A DNA stretch of 64,000 nucleotides from Isoetes taiwanensis (Eukaryota; Streptophyta; Lycopodiopsida; Isoetales; Isoetaceae). Shown here piece by piece: positions 38,701 through 50,299 of this stretch. The position numbers were made by a program, and so were the translations under genes. A model generated the notes under the pieces. The model searched no databases, was not told where the DNA came from, and worked only from the letters and a program-made list of their open reading frames with translations. Numbering within the stretch: the stretch's first letter is position 1; each line of letters starts with the position of its first letter. The stretch is from NCBI GenBank assembly GCA_021234155.1, contig JAJEKV010000114.1, forward strand, positions 883,654-947,653, written 5' to 3'.

Positions 38701-39660
38701 GCAGACCATGGCGAAAAGCGTGGAACGAAGGAACCGTTTTGAAGAAGCCGGAGAGCGAGAAACGTAGAAAAAGGCGCAGAGAGACGAAAAGGTTTAGAGG
38801 GGCGCAAAGGTGGGCGAAGGGGCATGATAAGATGGGCTTAAGCGGCAAACCGTTGATGGTGCGAGTGTGTGTCGAAAGATGCCAAGGAGGCGATTGAGAG
38901 GCAAAATTTGGCTAAGTCCCCAAACAACAAAGGGAGAAGTAATGAACGGTGAGATGAGGGCGAGAGAGAATGATGGGATGTGACAGTGGCCAAAGGACAC
39001 ACATTAATGTTCGACGGGCGTGAAAAGAAGGAATGGCATTTAATGCCGCAACCTCGAAGTGGGATATCATTAAAAAGGAATGTGTCGAAGGTACCATGGC
39101 TAGATATGCGGCGGGAGAAAAGATTCTCATTTTAGAAACAAATTTTGCATTGCAAAACACGCTGGCGATGTTTGTGATTGGTCCATCGCCGACAAGGAGT
39201 TCCTCGGGCCAAGGCTATATAAGACGGTGGGAATGAAGCCGGCGGCATCCGGATGGCGCCGGCATGGATGGCCGCCGGGTTTGAACGCAGAACTCTCATA
39301 TGCCCACTAACCGCCGGAGTGGATTACCCGCAAGATGGATTATGCGGACCTCTGGCCACTGCCACAATCGTGGCTTTGAGAATGGATGGCTTGGTGTCGC
39401 GGGATGGTACGAACATCCCGATCAAGACCAGCGGGATGGAGGTGGTTCACCACCTTTGGGACCACTCGATGAGAACCTCTACCACCTCCTCCAAGTATCA
39501 CCTCTGCTCCAGAACACAGGTAGAGGGTTTTTCTTCGTAGGTTTTAGTAGATAGGACTCTCGAGCCGTTTTTGTATATAGGCGATTACCCATAGCGGAAA
39601 AAGTTGGCTGTGCCCACATTTTGTAAAAATTTCCACCTATAATATAATATCTTGTCGTTT
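35742..39660 (-). other. Extra region between integrase and 3' LTR, broken ORFs
   Basis: About 3.9 kb with no core retroelement enzyme. Minus-strand open stretches at 36075-36590, 36227-36721, 36669-37139, 37437-38150 and 38303-38848 look like pieces of one or two long ORFs with frequent frame changes. Phrases such as WAHLDDLEFAWIYMQRLG and SIEDKGLFCALLVFAQLTIE look genuinely coding. Tat/Athila-type elements are known to carry extra ORFs here. On the plus strand, ATTGG (39177) and TATATAAG (39216-39223) precede an open stretch at 39253-39540, which could be an antisense transcription unit. Confidence 0.5.
39216..39223 (+). promoter_or_regulatory. Possible antisense TATA box inside the Ty3 element
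   Basis: TATATAAG with ATTGG about 35 bp upstream, both reading on the plus strand, opposite to gag-pol. Placement and spacing are promoter-like, but there is no other evidence. Confidence 0.3.
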
Positions 39661-39697
39661 TAGTCACTATCTGTTGTGTTTTGCGTCTTGAATCGTA

Positions 39698-40699
39698 TCA
39701 CTGTTTGTTGATTTTCACTTCTTTGTGGTATGAAATGTTTTTTTGGCGAAAGCCATTAACCGGTGTAGGTAATGGAGTTCCATCTAACTTCAACCAATTT
39801 GGAAAACACTGGTCGAACCACTTGAACAATTTGATAGGGGCCAAACCATCGAAACTTAAGCTTACCCTAAAAATTTTTGTACCGAGAATCATAAAGAAGA
39901 ACCAAATCTCCTTCTTTGAATGTTTTTGTCTTGAGACGTTTGTCATGTAAAGATTTTTGCAACCGTTGTCCATGAAGAACACGAATATAAGCATCCCTTC
40001 TAAGTTCATCCAACTGTTCCAATTGATAAACCCTTTCTTTGAGTCAAAGAAGATTATGGGCGTGCTTGTTGAAAACGGAGAGTTGGGAGAATGTACTCAA
40101 AAGGCATGAGAGCTTCTTGACCATAAACCAATTTGAAAGGAGTGTGACCGAGCTATTTTGAAACAAGTATTGTAAGCCCAAAGAACGATGGGAAGCTTGG
40201 TTTGCCTTCGGTCAAGGCGAAACGTCCACAAATTTTTCTTGAGGATTGTGACGAGTTTTGTTGGTGCTCTCTCAAAACCATTCCCTTGAGGATAGTAAGG
40301 TGTGCTCTTGTGATGATGTATCGGGAGATAATCCGTCAAACCCTTGATGGTATGATTGATAAAATGGACACCACGATCACTCACCAACTCCGGTAGGGCG
40401 CCGAGTGTTGATAGAGGACCCTTGGTCGCGGGCCGGCTGCGATGTTGTGCGGAGTGCGCAAGCTTCCGCCCATTTGGTAGCGTGAGTCGCGATAACCGTA
40501 ATGTAGCGGCAATGTGTGCCGCGAGGAGGATCGATGGGTCCCACAAAATCCATTCCCCATTTGCCGAAGGGAAGTGGCGTGGCGACCGGCAAGGGTAGGG
40601 TAGAGCCGGCCACGTCGTGGCCATCCCACACCCGCAAGCATCACACGCGGGCGTGGAAACGAGCTGCGTCTTTGAAGAGCCGGGCCAAAAAATACCCAA
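39698..40699 (-). pseudogene. Ty3 integrase
   Basis: The catalytic core is visible in shifted frames. FGKWGMDFVGPIDPPRG holds the first Asp. LVSDRGVHFINHTIK holds the second Asp. TPYYPQGNGFER holds the conserved Glu. The C-terminal linker at 39698-40009 shows a phrase typical of the family after frame changes (KEGDLVLLYDS-like) and then TPVNGFRQK. No chromodomain follows. At least two frameshifts break the frame, so the enzyme is not functional as read. Confidence 0.85.
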
Positions 40700-41114
40700 A
40701 TTTAGAAGGATTTTGGCGCCGTGGTGTCACAATGAAAATGACCACCACCTAGCCCCCTTGATGAGCTTCTCATGGACAATATCTGGAACTTCATGAGGTA
40801 GAACACGTAGAGGATGGTATCCTTACCCTTTTTGTAAAGATGTCCTGCTTAACCATGGTGTAGTCACGCGGGGCGTCGCGAGAAAATTGATGACGCAGGG
40901 ATTGTCGTTTGGCATGAAAGAGCGTCATGTCCTCCTCGGTGGAAGAGCTGTGAGGAGGGCTGGCTGAAAGTCATGGAACCAATGTGGTGTTGCCGTGACT
41001 AAAAAGAGTTGAGCGTCAGGAAAGGCGTCTGAGACTCCAGTGGAGGGATCATCTGTGTGGATGCGTGAAAGATAATCCGGGACAACATGAGATTTGCCGG
41101 CCTTGTGAACAATT

Positions 41115-41516
41115 TCAAAGGGGCAAATTCTTGGAGAAGAAGGACCTTGAGCTATCGCGACCGTGGGCGTGGATTTGTTGATCAAATAAAGGGAGTGCTT
41201 GGTGGTCAACAAAAGAATTTGATCCGGCCCGCCCAAAAGGTAGTGATCGGGGCGTTGGACCTGTAAAAAATGAGACCCAAAGCTTCACGCTCGTGGCGAA
41301 ATAGTTGCGTTCAGCGAATTGAGTTTTCGGGCCGGCGTATCGGTTTGGTTTGTCGATGTCGCGCATCATATGCTTGAAAAGAACAGCTCCAATAGCAAAC
41401 GCCGAGACATCGACATGAACATGAAAGGGCTTGTCCCATTGAGGAGGAACAAGAACCGGGGCTGAGTAAACAAAAGCTTCAAGTGTTGGAAAGCGGCATC
41501 CGCCTTGGAATTCCAA
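41115..41516 (-). pseudogene. Ty3 RNase H
   Basis: Shows FHVHVDVSAFAIGAVLF, equivalent to the DASxxAIGAVL(S/M/F)Q start of Ty3 RNase H, preceded by PVLVPPQWDKPF. The later phrase TQFAERNYFAT matches the YSxxEKExLAI region in altered form. It sits between reverse transcriptase and integrase on the minus strand, as expected for the lineage. Confidence 0.85.
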
Positions 41517-41776
41517 GCCAGTGGATTCATCACCGTGAGTTTATGAATGGGATGCGCAATGGCTGCTAGTCCAGGGAATGAAGGTGGAGTAATAATTGAC
41601 CTTCCCGGGAAAGAGCGTGTTTCCTTGATATTGGCGGTGCTTGAGCTTTGAGCACACAAGCCCGATTTTAGCGGGGATCTGTGGTGATACACGCTTTCGA
41701 CAACAGCGTGTCCTAACCGAGAACACCAGGTGACACAAAAGGTGCATTTCTCCGATTGAGACTAATGCGGGACTCA

Positions 41777-42228
41777 TCACATTTGAAAGACGTTCCAATT
41801 TATCCAAATGGTCACCCATGGAGCTGTGAGGCGAGAAGTCATCTTGAAAAAAATTTGTAAGAAGGGATTTTCCTTCATAAAATCATGAAAGACCGAGAGC
41901 ATGATGCGTTGGAAACGTTGATGGAGAGTTTGATAATCCAAAGGAACCACCTTGTAGGCAAAAGTGCCCCGGGGTGGTGAAAGTAGTCTTGAGTTGATCA
42001 GATTCTTTGATTGAGATCGATTATAGCGAGAAAACCCATCCATGAAGGAGTACATCTCATGTCCGGAACCTCTTCCAGAACCTGGTCTGTGAAGGGAAGT
42101 GGAAAATGATCACGCTCCGTGGCCTGATTGAGTTTTTGGTAGTCCACGCAAACGCGGATCTTACCATTGTGTTTGAGCGCAATGACAATGGGGCTCACCC
42201 ATTGAGAATGTTTGACCTCATAGATCAA
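41777..42228 (-). pseudogene. Ty3 reverse transcriptase
   Basis: Motifs in order: SPIVIALKHNGKIRVCVDYQ, then KLNQATERDHFPLPFTDQVL, then YSFMDGFSRYN, then RGTFAYKVVPL, then QRIMLSVFHDF. The catalytic Asp-Asp lies in another frame as FFQDDFS (codons at 41838-41843). RT motifs before RNase H and integrase define Ty3 order. At least two frame changes make this copy defective. Confidence 0.9.
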
Positions 42229-42834
42229 ACCGCAGCAAGGAGTTTGTCAATTTCGCCTTGACACGATCCGCGGTAGTGGGGTTGAGCCCAGAATGCGGCG
42301 TTGCTATCTTCGGGCGTATCGGACTTGGTAGGAATGGTGAGTTCCCCAAGGTTTTGTTGATCCCCAGAAGATCTCTCGTAGCTCCGGGCAAAAATGTGTT
42401 TGAACTTTTTGAAGAGCGTGGCGGCCACGCGATAGGGTGTCGGAAGATCTGCAGCAATTGAGACGGTGATTGTTGCCTACGTCCACAATCTCAACGAGGA
42501 GTGCGAATATGGGGAGAACTTCCGTGTCTCCGACAATATGAGCGGGAGGTTGAAGCATAACAGGGCGTGGCACTCTGCGTGGTGAAAAAGAGGGTTGCCG
42601 AGTGTCATCAGCGCAGGTTGCTTCATGGCCGGCGTGTACATCTACAGAGGCGGCGGGAAGTTGGAAAGATCTGAAAAGTGATCAACACGTTGGATTCGAT
42701 TGCAAGGAGCCGGTAAGGGTCAAGCAAAGCAGCCCACTGGTCGGTCTGATCAAGAGTCATTTCTCCCCAGGATCAGCATATTGAGGGTAGGATGACAGAG
42801 GCGGATTCGCAGTGGAGCTGAAACGTGATAGATA

Positions 42835-43691
42835 TTACGGGCGCCCCGGGAATCGGTTAGTCGGAGAGAGGGGTTCAGCGTTGTCGATTGAAAATGATTT
42901 TGCCTTTTCCAAGTCCATGGTGGCATTTAGGTGACCATCTGTGATGACTAAGCGTCCGTGGCCCCGGTAATGGATACTCTTGGCCGGGCGGAGAAAAGGT
43001 CCAGCCGACCAACATTTAATCACCGGATCTTCTCGGCCTTTCCAAACACCAAATTCCAAGGGGAATCGAGATCACCAATGTGGATGTGAAGAAGAGGCGT
43101 GGCCTTGAGGTCTCGTGATATGGCCATTGGCCAATTTGATGTCATATAGGGCCGATAGAGTTGTTTGATGCCCATTTGTTTGTGGAGTTTATCCGTGATG
43201 AGATTGACCGCGCTACCTCCATCAATTTGAACATGATTGACTTGTTGATTGCCCACCGTGGCATGTGCCGAGTGGGAGTAGAGGTAGCAAATGACCCCAA
43301 CCAAAACGGGGAGTGGTAACCGGGTCCTTGAGAGCGGGGATAGAGTTTCAAAATTGTGGCCAAACTTAAAGGAATTTTGATTTTGGCTAGCTCCTCTTGG
43401 AGTTCCGTGAGGCACATGAGAAAAAAGGATCTCTTTGGATCCACGGGTCTTTGGAGTGCGTGGTAATGAAGCGGCAACTTCTTTGAGTAGGTCAACCTCG
43501 GCACTATATTTGGATAGGTCCGAGGCGTGGAGGTTGAGGGGCGTGGAAGGTGTTTCTTGTCTTTGTTGAGCTCGAGTAGTGGCATGAACATTGGCTAACG
43601 TCGCGGCCTTCAGCGGCTTGCATGAGGTTGAGAATGCTTTGTCAAACTTTAGGCATGACATGCGGCATGAGTTTCTCAAATCAAATTGCAA
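42835..43691 (-). pseudogene. Ty3 aspartic protease region
   Basis: The phrase HVQIDGGSAVNLITDKL (around 43165-43240) is the aspartic protease active-site region. It reads DGGS where most retropepsins have DSG or DTG; a variant like this also occurs in some plant Gypsy elements. The segment NLVFGKAEKIR follows before a frame change near 43020. It lies between Gag and RT. Confidence 0.75.
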
Positions 43692-44112
43692 AGTGAACCT
43701 TTTTTTTCTTCATCATGAGGAATGGTATCGGAATGCAAAAGCGGGTTTGCGTGCCATTAGAAATAATGGTTAAGGGGCGTGGCATACAGTGCGGCGTGAA
43801 ACCAAACCAACCCAATTTGATGGCTGAATCGGAGGATTAAGTGCACGAAAAATTTCTTCCCTGCTTGTTGATCCATCCGAGGTTGATTCACGGGGAGCTG
43901 GTTGATAAGCGTGATTCTTGAGGTGCGCCCGAGGTGGCTTCCCGGCGAAACGGGGCCGGTCCTTGTTTGCCATTAGCAATCCAGAGTTGGTAAGCCGTGA
44001 GGCGGACCGATGTGGTCTGATTTGTGCCAGGAAGCTGCACTTGAACTTGTGGAAGTTGAGGACACGCCGTGGTGGTATGACCCCATTCTTGACAGTGATA
44101 ACACTGAGCTTT

Positions 44113-45282
44113 CTAAGGATCAAAAGGAGGACGTGTATTGGGTCCCCGTTGTTGCTCTGACTGTTGATAGAGTTGATTGGGTTGCACCCGCGTGGTGGTC
44201 TGCTTGATATTGCGATTGGTGCTGAGGTGTGGTTTGTACTTGATAAACCATCTTGTTGCGGAAAGGTGTAGGATGAGTGCGAGTGCACTCTTCCGTGGCA
44301 TGATTGCACATGTTGCTACAATGAGGCGGGCCATTGGTGGAGTTGCACTCATTCGCCAAGTGGCCTTGATATTTGCAGATATGGCACCGAATCCGATCGC
44401 TACGCGGATTGGCGTGTTGAGGTTGAGCGGCCGATCCCGGGGAACCATGATGGGTGGAATGAAAGGGAGCTCCCGAAGAGCCACACGCCCGGGGAGGAAA
44501 CATTGACTAAGTGATTGACAAGATCGATGCTTTGCTCCAAAGTCTTGGTAGCAGTATTGAGTCATGAGTCGGATAGGCTGGAGGAAGGCCTTGGAGAAAC
44601 GGACCAAGATCCGGCTCGGGTGGGGTACTCCTTGAGTTTCTTTGGCGAGAATGTGAAGTCGATCTGCAAAATCCCGGGCGGACTCCGTGGGCTCTTGTTG
44701 AAGGTCATTGAGTTGCTTGAGATGAAGTTGATCATCATCCGTGGTCCCATAGTGAGAAAGAAAAGCAGTTTTCATTTCGGACCAATCTTGTTTCCAGTGG
44801 CTTTTGTTGGACATGAGCCATTGATGAGGGGAGCCACGCAGCGTGGTGGAAAAGATGTGGAATTTCAGTTGAGGTTGCGCATGACCGTTTAGGACAGCCA
44901 GAGCCTCAAATTCTTCCATGTGGGCCTGAGCACTTTGGTCTAAGGGTTTGCCTTTCGTGTTGCCAAAGGTAGGATAAGTCAGCTTAAGAGTCCGGAAGGT
45001 AGAGGTAAAAGTCTTTGGGCTGGGACAGGAACATGATAATGAGGATATTGAGGTGGGAGTTGGCGGTGGCATGGTGCCCCTCGAAGACCCTGGATGAAGA
45101 GGTTCTTGAGGTGGAGGTGCTTGGAGGTGCCCGATCATTGGTTTTGAGGCTCGGTAAGGTTGTAAACGAGGGAAGAGTGGTGGGAAATGTAGGGAAGGGA
45201 AATTCACGGGAGGAGCAAAAGAGACACATGGGATATCCCCTGTCCACCGTGGGAGATGATGGTTGTGAAGGCAGAGGCGCAT
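44113..45282 (-). pseudogene. Ty3 Gag
   Basis: An open frame of about 389 codons carries the plant Retrotrans_gag signature: WLMSNKSHWKQDWSEMKTAF, then FLSHYGTTDD and QEPTESARDFADRLHILA. The CCHC zinc knuckle CHICKYQGHLANEC and a degenerate second knuckle (CSNMCNHATEEC) are found in an overlapping frame at 44120-44503, so a frameshift separates capsid and nucleocapsid parts. It lies directly downstream of the 5' LTR on the minus strand. Confidence 0.85.
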
Positions 45283-45646
45283 GGCGGAAGACTAATGGAT
45301 GAAGGCATGTTCTGGGGGTATGAAAGTAAGGTTGAGCGGGGTTGAGCCGGATAGGGCTCGACAGTGTGATGAGGAGACCGAGGCCGTGGAGCAATGTTTG
45401 CACGCGGAGGCGAGAATTTGACGCAGACATGACACGAGGGGGTGGTAGCGCCCATTGAGCCCTAGACCGAATGTGGCCTCCCTCAATGTCATAAGCGATC
45501 CATATACATGTCACGAACGCCTTCCCTTCTATGATGGCGCCAAAGCGAGGATGCCGCTCTGAAAGAAGTTCTTCGGGCGCGAAGTTTCTGACGGACATTG
45601 GCGATTGAAGAAAAGGAAAATCGAATCGGAATTCCAGCCGGGCGCA

Positions 45647-46308
45647 TGTTTGGGGTCCGGTTGGAACTCCCCTCAAGAAGACCCTCTGGGAGGACCCTTG
45701 ATCTACCAGAGAATCCGGGGACTATGTCACGCGGGATTTGCAAAAACAAAAGAACAAGAAGAAGAAAATGAGAGGAAAATGATAAGAGAACAATGAGAGG
45801 AAAATGATAAGCTTCCTTTGATATCAATGATGAAAAAGATGATACATGGCTCTTAACATCTTCTTGACATCACAAAGACTCATAAGAGAGACAAGACTCA
45901 AAAACTCATCTAAACTCTTGTGCTAGCTCTACTCAATTATATATAGTACAATGGCCTTGGGCCCAATATAGATCACTGAGCTCTCGATCTGAAGAAAGAA
46001 GAGACAAGACTCAAAACTCATCTAAGGAGGCCTACTCATATATATTTTTTGGCCTTGGGAATGTTGATTGCCTCTTGAAGTGGCTCTAGAATGTTGGCGC
46101 CTCTTGAAGCTGAATCTCGCATGGAGACCATCACTTGTCCGGAAGGGCTCTTGTTGACTGACCTGACGCAGGCTTTGACTGCGTGGTCTGTGCTTGGTCT
46201 TCCTTTTGGTTTTGGGCCGGTGACCCGCGTACTGTCTGTGGATCCTTGAGCTTGACCTGGTCCGTCGTATGCATGAATAGTCCTGTACCAGGAGGCACAT
46301 GACTAACA
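45647..46308 (-). repeat. 5' LTR of the Ty3 element
   Basis: 662 bp, plus-strand TGTTTGGGGTCCGG to GACTAACA. It contains a local near-duplication (AGAGACAAGACTCAAAA at about 45880 and 46000) that the other LTR has only once, which explains most of the length difference. Confidence 0.92.
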
Positions 46309-46313
46309 GGAGT
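46309..46313 (+). repeat. Target-site duplication GGAGT (right)
   Basis: Partner of 35147-35151. Confidence 0.95.
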
Positions 46314-46422
46314 GTCGAGGTATCACTGTCTCTTTGAGGCAGTTCTCCTTCCTCCTCACTTGCTTTGTAACATTACCATTCTTTTAATATATTGATGACA
46401 CAGTTCTTCAAAAAAAAAAAAA
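46314..46422 (+). mobile_element. LINE tail, right part with poly(A)
   Basis: Continues the tail interrupted at 35151 (GTCGAGGTATCA, TTGCTTTGTAACATTACC) and ends in an A-run at 46410-46422. It matches 5656-5765 along its whole length. Confidence 0.85.
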
Positions 46423-46433
46423 GAATGAGATGA

Positions 46434-47950
46434 TTCAAAAGGAGAAATTCGCAAATTTGAATGATGAGGGGACCATGCAAATTTGTGTGGAGTGTCATCA
46501 ACTCATTTTTCTTACAAGACAAGAAGTAAGAGAATTGGATGAAGATGATGACTTATTGATTTGCCGTCACCATAAAGCAGAATTGCTTGAAGAAAGTTCC
46601 ATTTTAAATTCTAGATTTGAAATGATGGAATGAGAGGCTAGTCGAGAAGGTACATCATGCTGATGCGAGCAATACAATTGATATAAACTTGAGAGATGGC
46701 CAAGAAGAGGAGGACATATGCAAAACGATTGATGCGGAGAATAGACCATTACACAGGCATGAACCAATTGATAAGGAAAAAGATGACGAGGACTACTATA
46801 TGAAAATGATGCATAAAAATTGTGAAAAAACAAAAGGAAGATTGGTTAGACATGAAAAAGAAGCAATTGGAATCAGAAGAAAAGGAAGAAGAACCAACAC
46901 TATGTCAAAAGGCAGAAACTGACAATATTGTGTGCAACGAGAAATTAAAGGAACTGGAAGGTCAAGATGAGAAAATCAATCAAATAGAAGATGAAAAGAA
47001 AAGAGAGATGGATATTTTTTAGAGAATAGCAAAGGACGAGAAATTGATGGAAGAGAAGAAAGAGAAAGCAAGGACAAGAAGACCAACTGAATGCAGAACA
47101 TTATCTCTAGAGGCTTCTAAAACTCATGAAGATGAAGTAATTGCCTTACAGCAAAAAGTTATGGAAGTACTGGAGAATATCATGGAACGAAAAGACGCAT
47201 TTACAGCCAAGGTTGATCTTGCCATGAATGACAAGCTAGAAAAGATGTTCAATACCATAAAAGATGACTCAGTGCTCGATGGGATGCGTGCCCAAAAGTG
47301 AAAATGAGGATTTTGGAAATAAGGCCATCATCTTGCTGGAAGATATGGGATCCAGGGTTAAGTTTCAAAACCTTGAGTTCCTCGTGACGAGGAACATTTT
47401 TTCCCCCAATAATATCATCTGCCAAATTGAGGTAAAAAATTGCAAAAAGCAATACAATAAGAACTGGGGAATCTTGCTAGCTTGGTGAAGAAAGCTAGGC
47501 AAATTTGGAAAAAGAGTGAAAGTAGTACAAGGGACGTACTACATGAAGAATTATCATGAGAAACATGGAGAATATACAGACATGGCAACAGGGTTGCCAT
47601 GAAAACTCCATAGAAGAAAAATACCTATGGAGGTAGAATGGAATTGACGTGACCAAACTAGGCCTCGAAGAAGAAGGGGAGTCACGAGAGTTGAAGGAGA
47701 GAAAATTGCTAGAGAACGAAACCATGTGCAACAAATTAACAAGGGAAGAAAAAAATATATAACCAGGGCAAGGGAAAAAAAAGCCATGGTGATCTAGAAG
47801 GCAACAAGGGAATCGTGGGAAAAATTTAACTATGGGAATCATGGAAAGTATTGCAAGTGAGAGCATGGAAATAAAAGGCAGTTGCAAACTATTGGAAGAA
47901 AAGGAATTCAAGTTTCAAGCAAAAGATATAAAATGATTACAGGAAAACCA
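46434..47950 (+). pseudogene. Zinc-knuckle/coiled-coil protein, right part
   Basis: Resumes the frame interrupted at 34890 (EKFANLNDEGTMQICVECHQ). It then has a second Cys-rich phrase ending CRHHKAELLEE. A long Glu/Lys-rich stretch with coiled-coil character follows (46689-47301, for example DEVIALQQKVMEVLENIMER). After a stop near 47299 the sequence stays Glu/Lys-rich but with many breaks. The frame joins exactly to the left half when the LINE and Ty3 are removed. Function unknown. Confidence 0.55.
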
Positions 47951-48793
47951 AAAAAAAAAATTTGTAACACAAAGGAAAAATTGTTGGATTGTTGGACGAT
48001 CAAAAAATCTTGGACAAAGTTTTTTCAAGAGAAAACACACATTCGTAAAGAAATATACATATTCAAATCCTATTGGTTTATATTATACAACCACTGCATA
48101 TAGGTGATCTTAAATCTAGGCTTTCAGGTGTATTTTCTACATTTCGTATTTCAAATTTAGGCTTCTGATCTGAAGTAGCTGCACTAGCATCCTTTCATTT
48201 TCAAGAGCATAGGCTTACCTTGCGGTATTTTCTTTAGCTTCTTGCTTGATCATATCATTAAAAGGAGTTCCTGCAACACCAGCTTGATAGCTAGTAAGAG
48301 CATGTTCTTATCTAGTTATGGTGATTTAGTTGGTCCAGTTGGGTGGTAAATCAAGCACCATGTGAAGGTTTTACTCATATAATCTACAAAGCCTGGAAGT
48401 CATATTTTCAATCATTTAAAACAACATTTTGATATAAGGTGCATATATTTTTATTAGGGGGTTTTGTTAGCCCATATTTTCAATTCTCTAAAAATAGAAT
48501 TGTTAATAAAATACAAATCCTTGCCTCATTTGACGCAGTTACAGAAACATCCCTAATACATAAAAAAAATCCTAATAAATCTTACATGATTAATAGGCTT
48601 GCATTTTCTCATACGAGCGTAGTATCCTGTCTGATAGTCTAGACCGTTGCATGTACAAGCTTCTCAATAGGCTTCTCACTAGAACATGAGTTATGGATCC
48701 ACGTTCACATTTGTGAATTGATTGTGTGGTTAAGTACCATGTGATCTGCATATGCTCAACATTTTGCATGCAATCATTATATTTAACCCAGTA
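47951..48793. other. Non-coding, nothing recognised
   Basis: AT-rich, with no supported open frame, RNA gene or element end. Confidence 0.4.
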
Positions 48794-48807
48794 TAATAAC
48801 AAATAGC
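48794..48807 (+). repeat. LINE target-site duplication (left)
   Basis: TAATAACAAATAGC, exactly repeated at 50300-50313 on the far side of the insertion. Confidence 0.92.
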
Positions 48808-50299
48808 TTTTTTTCTTTTTTTTGAAGCATAAAATTTAACTAATTAATAAGAATCAAAGTACATGAAGAGCGATGTAGGAGTACACAAGCCCAAACAACC
48901 ATACGCGGACGATAATACAAATATCGTATAATTACAGCCCATATCTATCCTCACGCAATGAATACACCCTAAATATCTACAATGAGCAGCATTCCTTTTT
49001 CAAATAGCAGCTTTAAACTATTCTTTTCAAGTGGAAGCCTGGTAGGAGAGATAGAATTTAGACCTCAAGTGAGGGATCAAAGCTCCAGATTGCAACTCTA
49101 CATTTCTAAAGACCTTCATGCGCTGCCTCTTCTATATAAGTCATAGCAACCATGATTTACATAAATGAAAAGCTAGTTTCTTTACGTGGGGCCACCTATT
49201 ATATAATGATAGCTAGATTGAGGCTCCTGACAGGAAGCTGCATCATATTCAACGGCTTCAGGAGTTAATGGAGCAACAACAATCCCCACATTTACAGTCA
49301 GGATCGGGATACACTCCATCAGTACACTCTTCGGAGTCAGGCTCGACGTCCACTGATGGCTCCTCAGAGGGGATGACCCTCGACAAGGTAGCTAGGGTGC
49401 GGTCTTGGACTGAGGAGAATGATCTAGCTATGGACTTCAACTTCACTGAAAATCCACTTGCACTTGTGCCTTACGAGTCAGATCAAGGTCCTACATCTCC
49501 AGCGAGGCGAGGGCGAAAGAAGATGCAAAGAAGAAATCCCTCTTCCCACTAGGTCATGTGGACAAAAAGATTTTGAGCTAGAATGTGTGCGGGATGTGCT
49601 CATTGGCCAGTAAGTGGACGAGAGTGGCATTGGCCATTCATAAGAGTGATCCAGATATCCTATGTCGTTAAGAGCATAAACGTCACAAAGGGGACACCCC
49701 CACTCTTTTGGATGTGTTTGGCCCGCAATATGCTGCAGCAGTTTCCACCTCAGGCACTTCCAAAGGTGGGTCTGCCATTGCATGGAAGATGAATGTTCAG
49801 GTAACATTTACTCTCGCTGATCGTTGAGGTAAATGGATTATCCTTAAATGGATGGAGGGAGGGCAGGAATGGGGTATCGTGAATATCTATGCCCACAATA
49901 ATGCGAGGCAGGGAGGAGCACTATGGGCAACTTTGAAGAACAAGGTCTGTGCTTTGGGTATAGGGGTGGTTTGGTTGTTGCTCGGCGATTTCAGTATGAT
50001 TGAGACCATTCAGGATAAATATGGCCAAGGTTCAGAAGTGGTACAAGGTTTTGAGCGACAATGGTTAAAGCTATTAGATTCTCTACATCTGAAGGAGACG
50101 CTTGGGAATCGCACTTTCACATGGTGCAATCAGTGGACAAGTAAGGTCGCGCCTATGCAAGATATGACTGATGCTATTTGAGTACCCTAGTAATGGATCT
50201 GGCACCCCAGCTCAAGCGGCAAAATATTCTGTCCACCGCAGTCTCTGATCATACCTCGCAAGTGATTTCACCGGCTTCCGTTCCGGTTAGACCTCAAAT
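48808..50299 (-). mobile_element. LINE insertion with 5' inversion (twin priming)
   Basis: 1492 bp between 14-bp direct repeats. The left end is a T-rich tail followed, on the minus strand, by a LINE-like 3' end (TTGATTCTTATTAATTAG..ATGCTTC then A-run), so the insertion's 3' end points left. The right portion encodes the LINE endonuclease on the plus strand, the opposite orientation. An inverted 5' part joined to a normally oriented 3' part between target duplications is the classic result of twin-primed LINE integration. Confidence 0.85.
49268..50180 (+). pseudogene. LINE ORF1 end / ORF2 endonuclease fragment
   Basis: After an acidic and Ser-rich open stretch (49268-49552), the frame from 49570 reads ILS-stop-NV, with a stop where LINE endonucleases have LSWN. 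It continues LASKWTRVALAIHKSDPDIL, SKGGSAIAWKM, EWGIVNIYAHNN, VVWLLLGDFSMIET and NRTFTWCNQWTS. These match the APE-type endonuclease: Asn-Val near the start, NIYAxN, the GDFN-equivalent motif (here GDFS) and a FTW.N phrase. Three in-frame stops, and loss of everything downstream of the endonuclease, make it a dead fragment. Confidence 0.85.

Larger units (their letters stand above)
35152..46308 (-). mobile_element. Ty3/gypsy LTR retrotransposon (minus strand, 11.16 kb)
   Basis: LTRs at 45647-46308 (5' LTR) and 35152-35741 (3' LTR), both TGTT..AACA, with a GGAGT target duplication outside. Minus-strand order is Gag, protease, reverse transcriptase, RNase H, integrase, which defines Ty3/gypsy. 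The polypurine tract TGGTGGGGGGAG lies directly inside the 3' LTR (35742-35753 on the plus strand). After the 5' LTR comes TGCGCCCGG; a tRNA primer-binding site should begin TGG, so this site is altered. No chromodomain is seen and the integrase tail carries a PVNGFR phrase, which suggests a non-chromovirus (Tat/Athila-like) lineage. All ORFs are frame-broken. Confidence 0.95.

Noticed and set aside
35402-39540. Plus-strand open frames across the Ty3 LTR and extra region taken as host genes
   Set aside because: They overlap minus-strand retroelement sequence. Apart from the possible antisense unit at 39.25-39.54 kb they look like shadows.
39698-40009. Chromodomain after the Ty3 integrase
   Set aside because: The C-terminal part shows only the integrase linker and a PVNGFR phrase. 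No aromatic-cage chromodomain pattern was seen.
44515-45302. Plus-strand open frames of 95-125 codons opposite Gag
   Set aside because: Antisense shadows of the Gag ORF, which has clear family motifs.
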